64,000 nucleotides of DNA from Flavobacterium sp. MDT1-60 (GCF_014844035.1 NZ_CP062159.1:2976001-3040000), one strand, 5' to 3'. Numbered from the stretch's first letter, positions 29,332 to 40,673 are shown. A program made the numbers and translations. Notes: generated by a model from the letters alone, not told the origin.

Positions 29332-30942
29332 ATGAATACTAAAAAAAGATATTCTTTTAGTTTTATTTCGTTGATGATTTTCTTCTTCATCATTACAATA
29401 TCAAATAACAGTATTGCTCAGGAACTAAATATCAAAAATGATGTATTCTGGAATACCAAAGATGGTCTTCCTTTAAACAGTCAGGGTGGTGGAATCTTTA
29501 AATTTGCTGATTCTGTAACTGGTGTACAAAAATATTACTGGTATGGCGTGCAGTATGTTGAAGCCAATCGTTATCGTGCTAATCCGGCTATTACACTTAC
29601 AACTTCGACTTTTGAAGCTGTGACATGTTATAGTTCAGTTGATTTGGTGAATTGGACATTTGAAGGCAACGTTTTGACAAAAGAAAAAGCTAATCCGACT
29701 GGTAAAAGTTGGGTGGGACGTTTAGGTGTCTGTTATATCAAAGAGCTAAAAAAGTATGCTATGTTTGTTCAGCATGACAAAGAAGTATTGATTACGCTTT
29801 CAGATTCGCCTACAGGAGAATTTTTATGGGATAAGAAAATAAATATGGAGAAAATGATCGGAACGAGTAATACAGGCGATCAAACCGTTTTTACAGATGA
29901 AGATACCGGAAAATCCTATTTAATTTATTCTTACGGAAGAGGCCGAAACAAAATCTATGTTTCTGAAATTGGCCTGAAAGACGGAAAAGTGAATCTGTTA
30001 GATTGTACAGAAATTTTTAAAGGAGAAAGTCGTGAAGGAAATTGTATGTTCAAGTATCAAAATAAGTATTATATGTTTGCTTCTAACATTTATGGCTGGG
30101 ATGCTTCTTTTGCTTATTATTTAGTTGCTGATGATATCAGAGGACCTTATCTCCCAACAAATGACATGTTGATAATGAAAGGTTGTGAAGAAGATTTTGC
30201 ACATATTTCGCAAACCGGATTTTTCTTTTCTGTCAAAGGAAGCCAGAAAGAAACAATTGTTTATTGCGGAGATCGTTGGGCAGATTTTGCAGGAAACGGT
30301 TTGGGATACAATCAATGGTGTCCGATTTCTTTTGATGGAAAAACACCTTATTTTAATTCTTTAAGTTCATGGAATCTCGATGCTAAAACTGGAAACTGGA
30401 AAGTTGCTTCAGACAATAATTATATAAAAAATGGTAGTTTCGAAGCTGACAGAAGACATATTCCGAGTCCTGTTAAACCAATACAAATTCAATTGACAGG
30501 CTGGGCAAGTGAAGTTATGGAAGGAAATAAAATTGGATTAGACAGTATTAATTCACCGGTTTTAAATCATTTTAATACAGAAAGCGAGAGAAAAATTGTT
30601 ATAGGCGAAAAGAGTTTAAATATTAGCGATAAAGTTAATTTCAAAAGAAAAATTTTTCAGCTTATATCCTCTTCACTCTATGTAAAATTGGAGGACGGTT
30701 CTTATACTTTAACTGCCAAAATTAAAAACAGTAATGGGTTTACGAATTTGGAAATGTATGCTTTAAGTAACGGAAAAACATTTAATTCTATTATTAAAAA
30801 CGAGAATGCAGACTGGAAAACAATTGTGATTAAAAATATTATTGTTAAAGGAGGCAGGGTTGAAGTAGGTTTTAAGGCAGATGGAAATGCAAATGCTTTT
30901 TGTTTAGTTGATGATGTTTCTTTGGTGAGAAGTAAGAAGTAA
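29332..30942 (+). CDS. Secreted family 43-type glycoside hydrolase with C-terminal binding domain
   Basis: A 536-residue protein with a signal peptide (SLMIFFFIITISNNSIAQ) and a five-bladed propeller-type catalytic region to about residue 350. Features include INSxSxGGGIFKF-like opening, YYWYGVQY, SSVDLVNWTFEG, GRLGVCYIKELKKYAMFVQ, TGDQTVFTDEDTGKSYLIYS and REGNCMFKYQNKYYMFAS, all matching glycosidase family 43 relatives that act on galactans or arabinans. Residues about 365-530 form a beta-rich carbohydrate-binding-like domain (NYIKNGSFEADRR, VDDVSLVRS). The exact substrate cannot be read. It is not in a polysaccharide-utilisation locus. The last codons and stop fall inside a 7-bp tandem repeat. 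Confidence 0.75.
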   Translation: MNTKKRYSFSFISLMIFFFIITISNNSIAQELNIKNDVFWNTKDGLPLNSQGGGIFKFADSVTGVQKYYWYGVQYVEANRYRANPAITLTTSTFEAVTCYSSVDLVNWTFEGNVLTKEKANPTGKSWVGRLGVCYIKELKKYAMFVQHDKEVLITLSDSPTGEFLWDKKINMEKMIGTSNTGDQTVFTDEDTGKSYLIYSYGRGRNKIYVSEIGLKDGKVNLLDCTEIFKGESREGNCMFKYQNKYYMFASNIYGWDASFAYYLVADDIRGPYLPTNDMLIMKGCEEDFAHISQTGFFFSVKGSQKETIVYCGDRWADFAGNGLGYNQWCPISFDGKTPYFNSLSSWNLDAKTGNWKVASDNNYIKNGSFEADRRHIPSPVKPIQIQLTGWASEVMEGNKIGLDSINSPVLNHFNTESERKIVIGEKSLNISDKVNFKRKIFQLISSSLYVKLEDGSYTLTAKIKNSNGFTNLEMYALSNGKTFNSIIKNENADWKTIVIKNIIVKGGRVEVGFKADGNANAFCLVDDVSLVRSKK

Positions 30943-31010
30943 GAAGTAAGAAGTAAGAAGTAAGAAGTAAGAAGTAAGAAGTAAGAAGTAAGAAGTAAGA
31001 AGTAAGAAGT
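30928..31010 (+). repeat. Tandem repeat of AGAAGTA, about 12 copies
   Basis: The 7-base unit AGAAGTA runs without error for 83 bases. The first copies encode the last residues (SKK) and the stop of the glycosidase; the rest lie 40 bases upstream of the -33 element of the next gene's promoter. Two copies of TTTGGAATTTCTAG follow directly (31017-31044). Copy number is likely to vary between strains. Confidence 0.95.
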
Positions 31011-31050
31011 TGGAATTTGGAATTTCTAGTTTGGAATTTCTAGTTTGAAA

Positions 31051-31081
31051 TTTGGCTGAATAACTAAATAATTTACATTTG
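31051..31081 (+). promoter_or_regulatory. Bacteroidota-type promoter of the LuxR-type regulator
   Basis: TTTG at 31051-31054 and TACATTTG at 31074-31081 match the -33 (TTTG) and -7 (TAnnTTTG) elements exactly, with 19 bases between. The gene's ATG is 17 bases downstream. Confidence 0.65.
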
Positions 31082-31098
31082 TAGAAATGTAATTCATT

Positions 31099-31728
31099 AT
31101 GGCAAAAAAAATTCTAATAGTTGATGATCATTTAGTAGTTCGAAATGGAGTTGCTATGGTTTTAGAGAAACAAATTGAAGATGTAGCGATCTCAAATGCC
31201 GAAAATTTTTTTGAAGCTATTGCGCTTTTAAAAGAAGATTCTTTTGACCTGATTATTTTGGATATCAATATTCCGGGAGGTAAAAGTACGGAGATGATTA
31301 CCGATTTGAGAGCCATTCAGCCTTGTGTTAGAATTCTGGTTTTTTCAGCTCATGAAGAAGAGCAGTATGCCTTAAAGTACATTTCTGCCGGCGCTAATGG
31401 ATATCTGAATAAACTTTGCAGTGAAGAGAAAATGATGTTTGCTATTACCTCTATTTTTGAATCTTCGACTTATATTTCTGCTGAACTCGTAAGCAAATTA
31501 GTAGAAGCAAAGGGACGCAAAAAGGCAATAAACCCGCTGGAAGTTTTATCTAAAAGAGAACTTCAAATAGCACAACTATTAATAAATGGTAATGGTAATC
31601 TTGAAATCTCCAATATGCTGAATATCCACATGTCTACAGTGAGCACTTATAAAGCAAGAGTTTTTGAGAAGCTTAAAATTAATAATCTGGTAGAACTTAT
31701 TAATCTGTATAAAACTTTTGAGTATTAG
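31099..31728 (+). CDS. NarL/LuxR-family response regulator
   Basis: A 209-residue regulator. The receiver is at about 1-120 (ILIVDDHLVVRNGV, phospho-acceptor Asp in LIILDINIPGGKS, Lys in GYLNKLCSEE), followed by a LuxR-type helix-turn-helix at about 145-209 (LSKRELQIAQLLINGNGNLE and MSTVSTYKARVFEKLKI). It binds DNA as a dimer when phosphorylated. The sensor kinase at 31725-34745 converges on it, with stops overlapping by three bases, and is its probable partner. A well-formed promoter lies just upstream. Confidence 0.93.
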   Translation: MAKKILIVDDHLVVRNGVAMVLEKQIEDVAISNAENFFEAIALLKEDSFDLIILDINIPGGKSTEMITDLRAIQPCVRILVFSAHEEEQYALKYISAGANGYLNKLCSEEKMMFAITSIFESSTYISAELVSKLVEAKGRKKAINPLEVLSKRELQIAQLLINGNGNLEISNMLNIHMSTVSTYKARVFEKLKINNLVELINLYKTFEY

Positions 31729-34700
31729 TTAAAATCCACCATTATTTCTATAGTGGTTCCTTCATTAATGGTACTCTTAATATTGATATTTCCTTTAATA
31801 ATTAGAAGAAGTTCAATAATCATATGCAGGCCCAAATGATAATTTTTTACGATTGGATTTTTGTAAAAATCAAGATAATAATCAATCAGTTCTCTACTCA
31901 TGCCTTTCCCATTATCCATAATAGTTAAGGTTAGCATATTATCCTGCGTAAATGACACCAATTCTATTTTTCCATTTTTCGTATTCTTTATGGCATTATC
32001 AAGTAAATTATGAATGATAATAGATAACGCTTTATTATTTGTTCTGATGAATAGATTTTGATCGACATTGTTAACAATTATCGTGTTTTCTGCTGCAGCA
32101 ATTTTTTTGAAAATCTGAATTTTTTCTTCAATCAGATCGTATAATGAATAACTTTTGTCTTCGAGTTTTTTTCCTTCACTAAATATCGTCGAATATTTTA
32201 TAAGGTTTTCAACGTACTCATATAATTGATCAGATGATAATTGTATCGTTTCTATTTGTCGTTTAAGTTTTTCGTCTTGCTGAATATTTTCATTATCAGA
32301 CAAGTGATTTATAGAGGATGTTAAAAATTTTAATGGACTTTTTATATCATGACTTATACTTTTTACCAAAGTCTCTTGTTGTTTGATTTCCTGTTTTAAA
32401 TCTTTTTCTGTGGTTTTTAGTTTACTGACAGTTCGTGCCAGTTTTTTGGTTTTTTTTGCAATAATCTCCTGAAGTTCGATATTTTTCAATTCGATATAAT
32501 ACAATCGTACATACCAGATAAAAATTAGAAATAGTAATATTAATACATAACAAAGAATCTGAAACCAAATAGTCTGATGAAATTTGGCAGGTATAATGAT
32601 TGTAATTTTTTTATAGGTATACTTTCCATCAAATCCTGATAAGTTTCTTATTGTCAGCGTGTATTCTCCCGGAGGCAATGTAGTAAAGGATATTAAATTA
32701 TCTTCTCTTATTTTTTCCCAGCGGCTATTGGCTATTTTATCCAATCTTGCTTCAATGTTTATATTTTCCGGGTTGCCATAATACGAGTAAACTATTGAAA
32801 AGCTTATTCTTTGAAAATTGTTTTTCAGTACAATAGTATCTTTTGGATAAAAAACTTTCTGATCAACGAGCACTTTGTCAATAAAAAGTTCCTGACTGGG
32901 AAGTAACGGAGTAATTTTATAAGGATCAAAAAAAACGATACCATTCATCGACGGAAAAGCGATTTGCTCATTTCTGAGAAAATTTCCACAAGGCTGGCAC
33001 CCGCCATTAAATTCATTGGTTAAAAAACCATCTGTCTTATTGTATTGATGGTAATATATAGATTGCTTTTTATTTTTACTGTAATCTAATAATGCTTTTC
33101 TGGACATCTGGAAGAGACCCTTATTAGTAGGAATCCAGAAAAAACCATTTTTGTCCTCGATTATACAATGAGAGGAGTTAAGATAATTGTGTTCATCTTT
33201 GGGGAAGGTATGAAAAACCTTGTCTGAGTAAAGGAAAAAACCTTTTTCATAAGTAGTAAGCCATATTTTTTTTTCGCTATCAATAAAAATACCCCTAACA
33301 TGTATTTTTTTGGAGTTCTTTATAAAAAATAACTTCTTTTCCTCTTTTTTATATTTATAAAGACCTATTTCAGTTCCCAAGTACAAGGTATTATCATCAT
33401 ACTGAGCAATATGGTTGATGTTATCTTCAAATATCGCTACAAGCGATAAAGCACCTTTTTTAATACTGTATAATTTTGCTTTTCGAAATTCATCTTTTGC
33501 CAGACTAATCCATATTGTATTGTTTTGGTCCTTAAATATAGCTTTTGCAGATTGCCTAAAATTATAAGTAGTATATTTTTTATAATTAGATTTCTTTAAA
33601 TAACAAAAAACATCAAAGGCTCTGCCGATCCATAAATTCTCATCATCATCTTTTGCAATTGTTATGTGTTCGTTTAAATAGGTAGATTTAATAAATGAAA
33701 TACTATCAATAACTTTTTTATTATTTAAGATCAACCCCTCAGCAGTAATAATTGTATTGTCACTGGCGGAAATGGCTCCATAATAAACTTCTGCTGATTT
33801 ATGTAAATCTTTTTTTACAGTATTAAAATCAGGAAAAGTGATAATACATAATCCATTTGTATAACTTCCTAAATACAGCTTTAGGTTTTTGTTGTCATAA
33901 AAAAGAGAAACGATGTTGCTTTTTTCAAATTCTTTGAATGTTACTATTGGTATAAATGATAAATGACCTGCACGTGTTGTTAGAAGGTATATATTGTTCT
34001 GTGAATAAATAAATACCTGATTGGCACTAATATTCCAGTAGAGTTTATATTTGTTTTTTAAAAGGGGAGAATGAAGCGTTGCCGATTTTCCCTGTTCTGA
34101 AAAGCAATCAATGTCACCGTTCTCTTTGAGATAAAATAGCGTGTTGTTAATGGTAAAAAACTTAAAGACACTATCGCTTTTGTAGTTTGTTTTATAAATG
34201 CGCTGCAGTTTAGCATCACAGAGTTCTATTTTTTCAGTATCTATAAAAAAAAGATTCCCAGTAGACGTTCTGATATAATAAGGCTCACGCGGATTTATGG
34301 TGTTGTTGGAAGGAAGTCCGTCATGATAGTAAAAACGCTGTCCATTTCTGGTAATATTATAGGCAGGTCCTGCCTTTTTGATAAGCTGTATTTTTCTCTG
34401 ATGAATAAGAATAAGTTCTTTTTTATCAGTATTATAACAGAACAAACTATCTTTTTGTACGTTGCCTAAAATCTCGGTAAAACGACATTGTTTTAAGTCT
34501 GTATTAGAAGAATTAAAAGTAAGGAAACTATTGCCGTCATAGCGAACCAGTCCATTTTCAGTTGTCATCCAGATAAAATTATATTTATCCTGTACGATTG
34601 CTTTTACACTACTTTGAGGTAATTCATTATTGTCTGCCGTATACCATCTTGCTGTATAGTTTTCCTGACAATTTACTTTAATTGCAGTTAGTAATACTAC

Positions 34701-34745
34701 AAGAAAGCAATAACGAAAAGATGAAAACAACGTCATTTTTGACAT
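31725..34745 (-). CDS. Propeller-type (Reg_prop/Y_Y_Y) membrane sensor histidine kinase
   Basis: The ATG at 34745 (MSKMTLFSSFRYCFLVVLL) is chosen over a GTG at 34763, which would coincide with the likely transcription start. The 1006-residue protein has a signal peptide, a large periplasmic region of propeller repeats (PQSSVKAIVQDKYNFIWMTT, ENGLVRYDG, EDKNGFFWIPTNKGLFQM), a Y_Y_Y domain (about 650-745, ENINIEARLD, LPPGEYTLTIRN), one membrane helix at about 755-780, a coiled coil and a kinase core with His in SISHDIKSPLKF, N box NLLDNAIKNTK and DNGKGM. This is the ectodomain type of Bacteroidota carbohydrate-sensing hybrid kinases, but here the regulator is a separate protein, the facing LuxR-type gene. 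The ligand is unknown. Confidence 0.93.
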   Translation of the reverse strand: MSKMTLFSSFRYCFLVVLLTAIKVNCQENYTARWYTADNNELPQSSVKAIVQDKYNFIWMTTENGLVRYDGNSFLTFNSSNTDLKQCRFTEILGNVQKDSLFCYNTDKKELILIHQRKIQLIKKAGPAYNITRNGQRFYYHDGLPSNNTINPREPYYIRTSTGNLFFIDTEKIELCDAKLQRIYKTNYKSDSVFKFFTINNTLFYLKENGDIDCFSEQGKSATLHSPLLKNKYKLYWNISANQVFIYSQNNIYLLTTRAGHLSFIPIVTFKEFEKSNIVSLFYDNKNLKLYLGSYTNGLCIITFPDFNTVKKDLHKSAEVYYGAISASDNTIITAEGLILNNKKVIDSISFIKSTYLNEHITIAKDDDENLWIGRAFDVFCYLKKSNYKKYTTYNFRQSAKAIFKDQNNTIWISLAKDEFRKAKLYSIKKGALSLVAIFEDNINHIAQYDDNTLYLGTEIGLYKYKKEEKKLFFIKNSKKIHVRGIFIDSEKKIWLTTYEKGFFLYSDKVFHTFPKDEHNYLNSSHCIIEDKNGFFWIPTNKGLFQMSRKALLDYSKNKKQSIYYHQYNKTDGFLTNEFNGGCQPCGNFLRNEQIAFPSMNGIVFFDPYKITPLLPSQELFIDKVLVDQKVFYPKDTIVLKNNFQRISFSIVYSYYGNPENINIEARLDKIANSRWEKIREDNLISFTTLPPGEYTLTIRNLSGFDGKYTYKKITIIIPAKFHQTIWFQILCYVLILLFLIFIWYVRLYYIELKNIELQEIIAKKTKKLARTVSKLKTTEKDLKQEIKQQETLVKSISHDIKSPLKFLTSSINHLSDNENIQQDEKLKRQIETIQLSSDQLYEYVENLIKYSTIFSEGKKLEDKSYSLYDLIEEKIQIFKKIAAAENTIIVNNVDQNLFIRTNNKALSIIIHNLLDNAIKNTKNGKIELVSFTQDNMLTLTIMDNGKGMSRELIDYYLDFYKNPIVKNYHLGLHMIIELLLIIKGNINIKSTINEGTTIEIMVDFN

Positions 34746-34773
34746 CGGACTGATTTTAGGCACACAAACTTAA

Positions 34774-34781
34774 CAAACATA
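34774..34781 (-). promoter_or_regulatory. Possible -7 element of the sensor kinase gene
   Basis: On the minus strand TATGTTTG matches TAnnTTTG exactly, 28 bases before the ATG at 34745. A clear -33 element was not found. The position argues against translation from the GTG at 34763. Confidence 0.4.
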
Positions 34782-34871
34782 ATTCATAATTTTTGATTTT
34801 GTAGTTTTAAATCTACATTACTGTAGGTTTATTTGTACAAGTTGTCGTAATTTTACAATGTCCGATACGGT

Positions 34872-34879
34872 TATATTTG
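34872..34879 (+). promoter_or_regulatory. Possible -7 element of the NAD(P)-binding protein gene
   Basis: TATATTTG matches TAnnTTTG exactly, about 60 bases before the ATG at 34939; the -33 element is weak. Confidence 0.4.
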
Positions 34880-34938
34880 TTTAAAATCGTAGTCTTAAAA
34901 CTTTTGCATTAAAAAGAAAGATGAATAAAAATTAGATT

Positions 34939-35481
34939 ATGAAAATAGGTATTATAGGAGTCTGTAATATAACTTTAGATTTTGCTGACAGAGCTGCCAA
35001 ATCAGGACATGAGGTACTGATTAGTCATAATCGTTGCAGCCAAAGTTTAAAACCTATTATTGAAAAAATGGGAAATAAGGTAAAATTAGTTACTAAAGAG
35101 AAAGCAATAAAAGCCAATATGATCATATTGTTTATTCCTCGCCAGGATCTTAAAGCTTTTTTTGATGATTTGCCTGATATGACAGAAAAGATATTACTTC
35201 ATACAAACAATCCCCTTTTTAGTCTGGAATATCTGGAATCTGATAAAGATACCAAATCTTCCAGTGAAATTATAGCTTCTCTGTTACCAGCTGCTCATGT
35301 GATTAAAATATTCAATATTTTGCAACCGGGAATATTCTTGCCAGAATCTCAAAATCAAGACGGAAATGAAATATTCTATACAGGAACAAATACAAGGGCA
35401 AAAAATAAGGTAAAAAGTTTTTTAAAAACTATAAATTTTTCAGGCTGCGATCTTGAAGACTATCAATTAAACCGATGCTAA
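34939..35481 (+). CDS. NAD(P)-binding Rossmann protein, F420-reductase-like
   Basis: A 180-residue protein similar in outline to NADPH-dependent F420 reductase / ProC-like N-terminal domains: a first beta-alpha-beta unit (MKIGIIGVCNITLDFADRAA), GHEVLISHNR and the helix-strand ANMIILFIPRQDLKAFF. The glycine loop is degenerate: where GxGxxG is expected it reads GVCNIT, so cofactor binding may be weakened or lost. The usual C-terminal half is short. Coenzyme F420 is not expected in flavobacteria, so the name reflects fold only. It stands alone upstream of katG. Any oxidoreductase role is uncertain. Confidence 0.6.
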   Translation: MKIGIIGVCNITLDFADRAAKSGHEVLISHNRCSQSLKPIIEKMGNKVKLVTKEKAIKANMIILFIPRQDLKAFFDDLPDMTEKILLHTNNPLFSLEYLESDKDTKSSSEIIASLLPAAHVIKIFNILQPGIFLPESQNQDGNEIFYTGTNTRAKNKVKSFLKTINFSGCDLEDYQLNRC

Positions 35482-35505
35482 ATTGTAAGCATTAAGATTT
35501 AAAAA

Positions 35506-35570
35506 TGTACTTCCAGGTTATCCTCTGTAAATATCAGCATGAAAAAAACACATTCAAACACGGAAGTACA
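35506..35570. repeat. TGTACTTCC inverted-pair element, copy B
   Basis: TGTACTTCC at 35506-35514 and its exact complement GGAAGTACA at 35562-35570 flank 47 bases, starting 25 bases after the stop of the preceding gene. Arms are identical to copy A at 11263-11365. The rest of the 424-base gap before katG contains only the operator described next. Confidence 0.6.
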
Positions 35571-35775
35571 AAATTTGATTTTAATTTCGATAATTATATT
35601 TTCAAATATAGCACCTTACTATAACGGAAGTTTATAAAATTAAAATTTGCACTTATATAATTATCACTTCGTATTTCAGTCCAATTTCAATAAATTATTG
35701 CTGCAAAAAAGGAATGTAAACTTTTGATTTACCTCATTTTATCCTCAAGATATAAAATCTTATCCCCTTGTAATA

Positions 35776-35790
35776 ATAGATTTTATCTAT
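35776..35790 (+). promoter_or_regulatory. OxyR-like operator upstream of katG
   Basis: ATAGATTTTATCTAT fits the OxyR core pattern ATAGntnnnanCTAT at every fixed base, 115 bases before the katG start. A second core at the standard spacing is not convincing. An overlapping palindrome, ATCTA-N6-TAGAT (35785-35800), follows. Peroxide control of katG by OxyR is well known in Bacteroidota; the site here is inferred from sequence. Confidence 0.55.
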
Positions 35791-35884
35791 CAAAGTAGAT
35801 TGATTTAATATACATCTTTCGCTTAACTCTTTTATTTTGTTTGTAAATTAGTCTGATCATAAATTAATTTAGACAAGTTAATAA

Positions 35885-38179
<2,295 letters not shown>

Positions 38180-38198
38180 GTAAGAAAATTAAATAGCT

Positions 38199-38228
38199 AA
38201 AAGGCGTCGGTAATTCGGCGCCTTTTTT
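38199..38228 (+). terminator. Rho-independent terminator after katG
   Basis: Stem AAAGGCGTCG / CGGCGCCTTT (one mismatch or slip) with loop GTAATT, followed by six T, 20 bases after the stop. Confidence 0.85.
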
Positions 38229-38484
38229 ATTGACCAGAAATTAAAATATTAGTAGAAACACTAAAAAAGAATTTGATGGTTACCTAAAAAAGCGATGAAC
38301 CCATTTTTCACTATGAAAATGATAAGTTTTTGATGGGTTATTTTACTGATAATAAGTTGCCTTCGCATAATATCGGCTTACATAAACATTTAACTTTAAC
38401 AATAATGATAATGTGCTTATAATTGGCGCAATATTTTGATAAGAAATAAGACCAGAATTATAGTTAATTAAATGATTTTAGAAT

Positions 38485-40287
38485 ATGAAAAAAATAATAA
38501 TGTTATGTTTTACTTTTTTATTTATAGGAAAAACAATAGCACAAGAAGTTCCGTTGGTATCGAATATTTCATCCCGAAACAACATAAACCTAAACGGAAA
38601 ATGGAGTTATATAGTCGATCCATTAGAAAACGGATATTATGATTATCGTCTAATGCCTTTTAAAGACAATGGATTTTTCCAAAACAAAGCATTTTCAACG
38701 TCTGATTTGGTCGAATATAATTTCGCGACTTCTGCAACTATGGATATTCCGTCTGACTGGAACAGTAAAGATGAGAGATTGTTTTTTTATGAAGGAACCG
38801 TTTGGTTTGAAAAAGACTTCACTTATAAAAAATCGGCACAGACAAAAGGAATTCTCTATTTTGGCGCTGTTAATTATGATGCTAAAGTGTATGTAAATGG
38901 CAAATTTGCAGGAAGTCATGTTGGCGGATACACGCCTTTTAATTTTGATGTAACCAACCTTTTAGTCGATGGCAATAATTTTGTGGTGGTTAAAGTAGAC
39001 AACAAACGTCATAAAGACAACGTACCAACGGTGAATATGGATTGGTGGAATTATGGCGGAATTACGAGAGATGTGGTACTAGCCCAGGTTCCCAATACTT
39101 ATATCGAAGATTATTTGGTTCAGTTGGATAAAAAAGACAAAACGAAGATTTCAGGATGGATTAAACTGAATAGCGAAACAGCAAATCAATCGGTTTCTAT
39201 CAATATTCCCGAATTAAAAATCAAGAAAAATATTAGTACGGATGCCAAAGGAATGGCCTATTTTGAAATCAAAACCAAACCCGTTTTATGGACACCGGAA
39301 AAACCAAAATTATACGATGTTTTAATAACGAAAACCGATGAAAATATAGCCGATAAAATTGGTTTTAGAACAGTAGAAACCAAAGGAAAAGAAATTCTGC
39401 TTAACGGAAAAAAGGTTTTTCTAAGAGGAATCAGCATTCACGAAGAAGCCCCTTTCAGACAAGGAAGAGCCTGGTCAGAGGAAGATGCTGTTACTTTATT
39501 GACCTGGGCTAAGGAGTTAGGATGCAATTATGTACGTCTGGCACATTATCCGCATAACGAAAATATGGTAAGACAAGCTGAAAAAATGGGTTTAATGATT
39601 TGGTCAGAAGTTCCGGTTTATTGGACTATTTCATGGACAAATCCGGATACTTACGCCAATGCAGAACGCCAATTGCACGACATGGTTTACAGAGATAAAA
39701 ACCGTTGCGGAATCATAATCTGGTCCATAGCAAACGAAACACCACATGGTGACGATAGAGATATTTTCCTGAGTAAATTAGCCAAATACGCCCGTACACA
39801 AGATAATTCACGTTTGATAAGCATGGCGATGGAAGTTACTAAAAGTGCAGACAACACCAATACGCTTCACGATAACATGAATGAGTTTGTAGATATTGTT
39901 AGTTTTAATCAATATTTAGGATGGTACAGAGGAACAAATGAATCTTGTAAAGACATGAAATGGATTATTCCTTATAACAAACCGGTTATTATCAGTGAAT
40001 TTGGAGGAGAGGCTTTACAAGGGAGACATGGAGATAAAACCGAACGCTGGACAGAAGAATATCAGGAAGAATTGTACAAGCAAAATACCCAAATGTTCAA
40101 TCATATAGACGGTTTAGCAGGAGTGTCTCCATGGATTTTGGTTGATTTTAGATCACCACGACGCCAACTTCCAAATATTCAGGATTTCTTTAATCGGAAA
40201 GGATTAATTTCTAGTGGAGGAATTAAAAAGAAAGCTTTTTATGTAATGAAAGATTGGTATACTCAAAAAGAAGAAGAGTATAAGTAA
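38485..40287 (+). CDS. Glycoside hydrolase family 2, beta-glucuronidase-like
   Basis: A 600-residue protein with a signal peptide (CFTFLFIGKTIAQ). The jelly-roll domain (about 25-190; VWFEKDFTYKK, AKVYVNGKFAGSHVGGYTPF), Ig-like domain (about 190-300) and TIM barrel (about 300-590) are in family 2 order. The acid/base Glu is in IIIWSIANETP and the nucleophile Glu in IISEFGGEA. Near residue 570, NRKG fits the NxKG motif that binds the uronate carboxylate in beta-glucuronidases, so glucuronide or uronic-acid substrates are favoured over galactosides. It would act in the periplasm or outside. It is not accompanied by other carbohydrate genes. Family certain, specificity probable. Confidence 0.88.
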   Translation: MKKIIMLCFTFLFIGKTIAQEVPLVSNISSRNNINLNGKWSYIVDPLENGYYDYRLMPFKDNGFFQNKAFSTSDLVEYNFATSATMDIPSDWNSKDERLFFYEGTVWFEKDFTYKKSAQTKGILYFGAVNYDAKVYVNGKFAGSHVGGYTPFNFDVTNLLVDGNNFVVVKVDNKRHKDNVPTVNMDWWNYGGITRDVVLAQVPNTYIEDYLVQLDKKDKTKISGWIKLNSETANQSVSINIPELKIKKNISTDAKGMAYFEIKTKPVLWTPEKPKLYDVLITKTDENIADKIGFRTVETKGKEILLNGKKVFLRGISIHEEAPFRQGRAWSEEDAVTLLTWAKELGCNYVRLAHYPHNENMVRQAEKMGLMIWSEVPVYWTISWTNPDTYANAERQLHDMVYRDKNRCGIIIWSIANETPHGDDRDIFLSKLAKYARTQDNSRLISMAMEVTKSADNTNTLHDNMNEFVDIVSFNQYLGWYRGTNESCKDMKWIIPYNKPVIISEFGGEALQGRHGDKTERWTEEYQEELYKQNTQMFNHIDGLAGVSPWILVDFRSPRRQLPNIQDFFNRKGLISSGGIKKKAFYVMKDWYTQKEEEYK

Positions 40288-40317
40288 GGATTTTTTCTTT
40301 GAAAGTACTATTAATAC

Positions 40318-40342
40318 AAAAAGCCGTCTAAGACGGCTTTTT
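40318..40342. terminator. Bidirectional terminator between convergent genes
   Basis: Twelve-base stem AAAAAGCCGTCT / AGACGGCTTTTT with a one-base symmetric centre, so the loop forms from the inner pairs. It lies 30 bases after the glycosidase gene and 22 bases after the facing gene's stop. Confidence 0.85.
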
Positions 40343-40364
40343 GCTGTTATTTATCTGATTTAAA

Positions 40365-40673
40365 TTACTCATCTTCTTCTTCATCGTCATCCGGTTCTGC
40401 TTTATTGGCGCTGTATTCGTCTAAAGTTCTTCGGTTCGGATCATTTTTGTCGCTTAAATCTCTTTCAGCATCTATTGTTCGATTGCTGTTTTTTTGAAGA
40501 TTAATATCATCATTGTCATCCAGGTTTTGACCGTCTGAATTATCATTGTTGTATGACTTTCTGCTCTGATAATTATTTTGATGCTGATTAATTGCAGGAT
40601 CTTTGTTTTCCATCGTTTCAGAATTAATCGCTTCATTATCTGATCTGCTGTTTCTGTGGTTTGAAGTATTCAT
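40365..40673 (-). CDS. Small acidic Asn/Asp-rich protein, unknown function
   Basis: A 102-residue hydrophilic protein starting MNTSNHRNSRSDNEAINSE and ending in a Glu/Asp run (EPDDDEEEDE). It has no signal peptide, membrane segment or Cys and is probably disordered. The opening MNTSN is shared with the basic protein at 11144, and the composition with the acidic protein at 10514-10978. Both sets lie near copies of the same small membrane protein, pointing to a duplicated stress-type gene set. No function assigned. Confidence 0.65.
   Translation of the reverse strand: MNTSNHRNSRSDNEAINSETMENKDPAINQHQNNYQSRKSYNNDNSDGQNLDDNDDINLQKNSNRTIDAERDLSDKNDPNRRTLDEYSANKAEPDDDEEEDE

Noticed and set aside
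34939..35481. Genuine F420-dependent NADP reductase
   Set aside because: The glycine loop is degenerate, the protein is short and F420 is not expected in flavobacteria; only the fold resemblance is kept.
35798..35812. Second OxyR core motif at the classical 7-base spacing
   Set aside because: GATTGATTTAATATA matches too few fixed positions of ATAGntnnnanCTAT.
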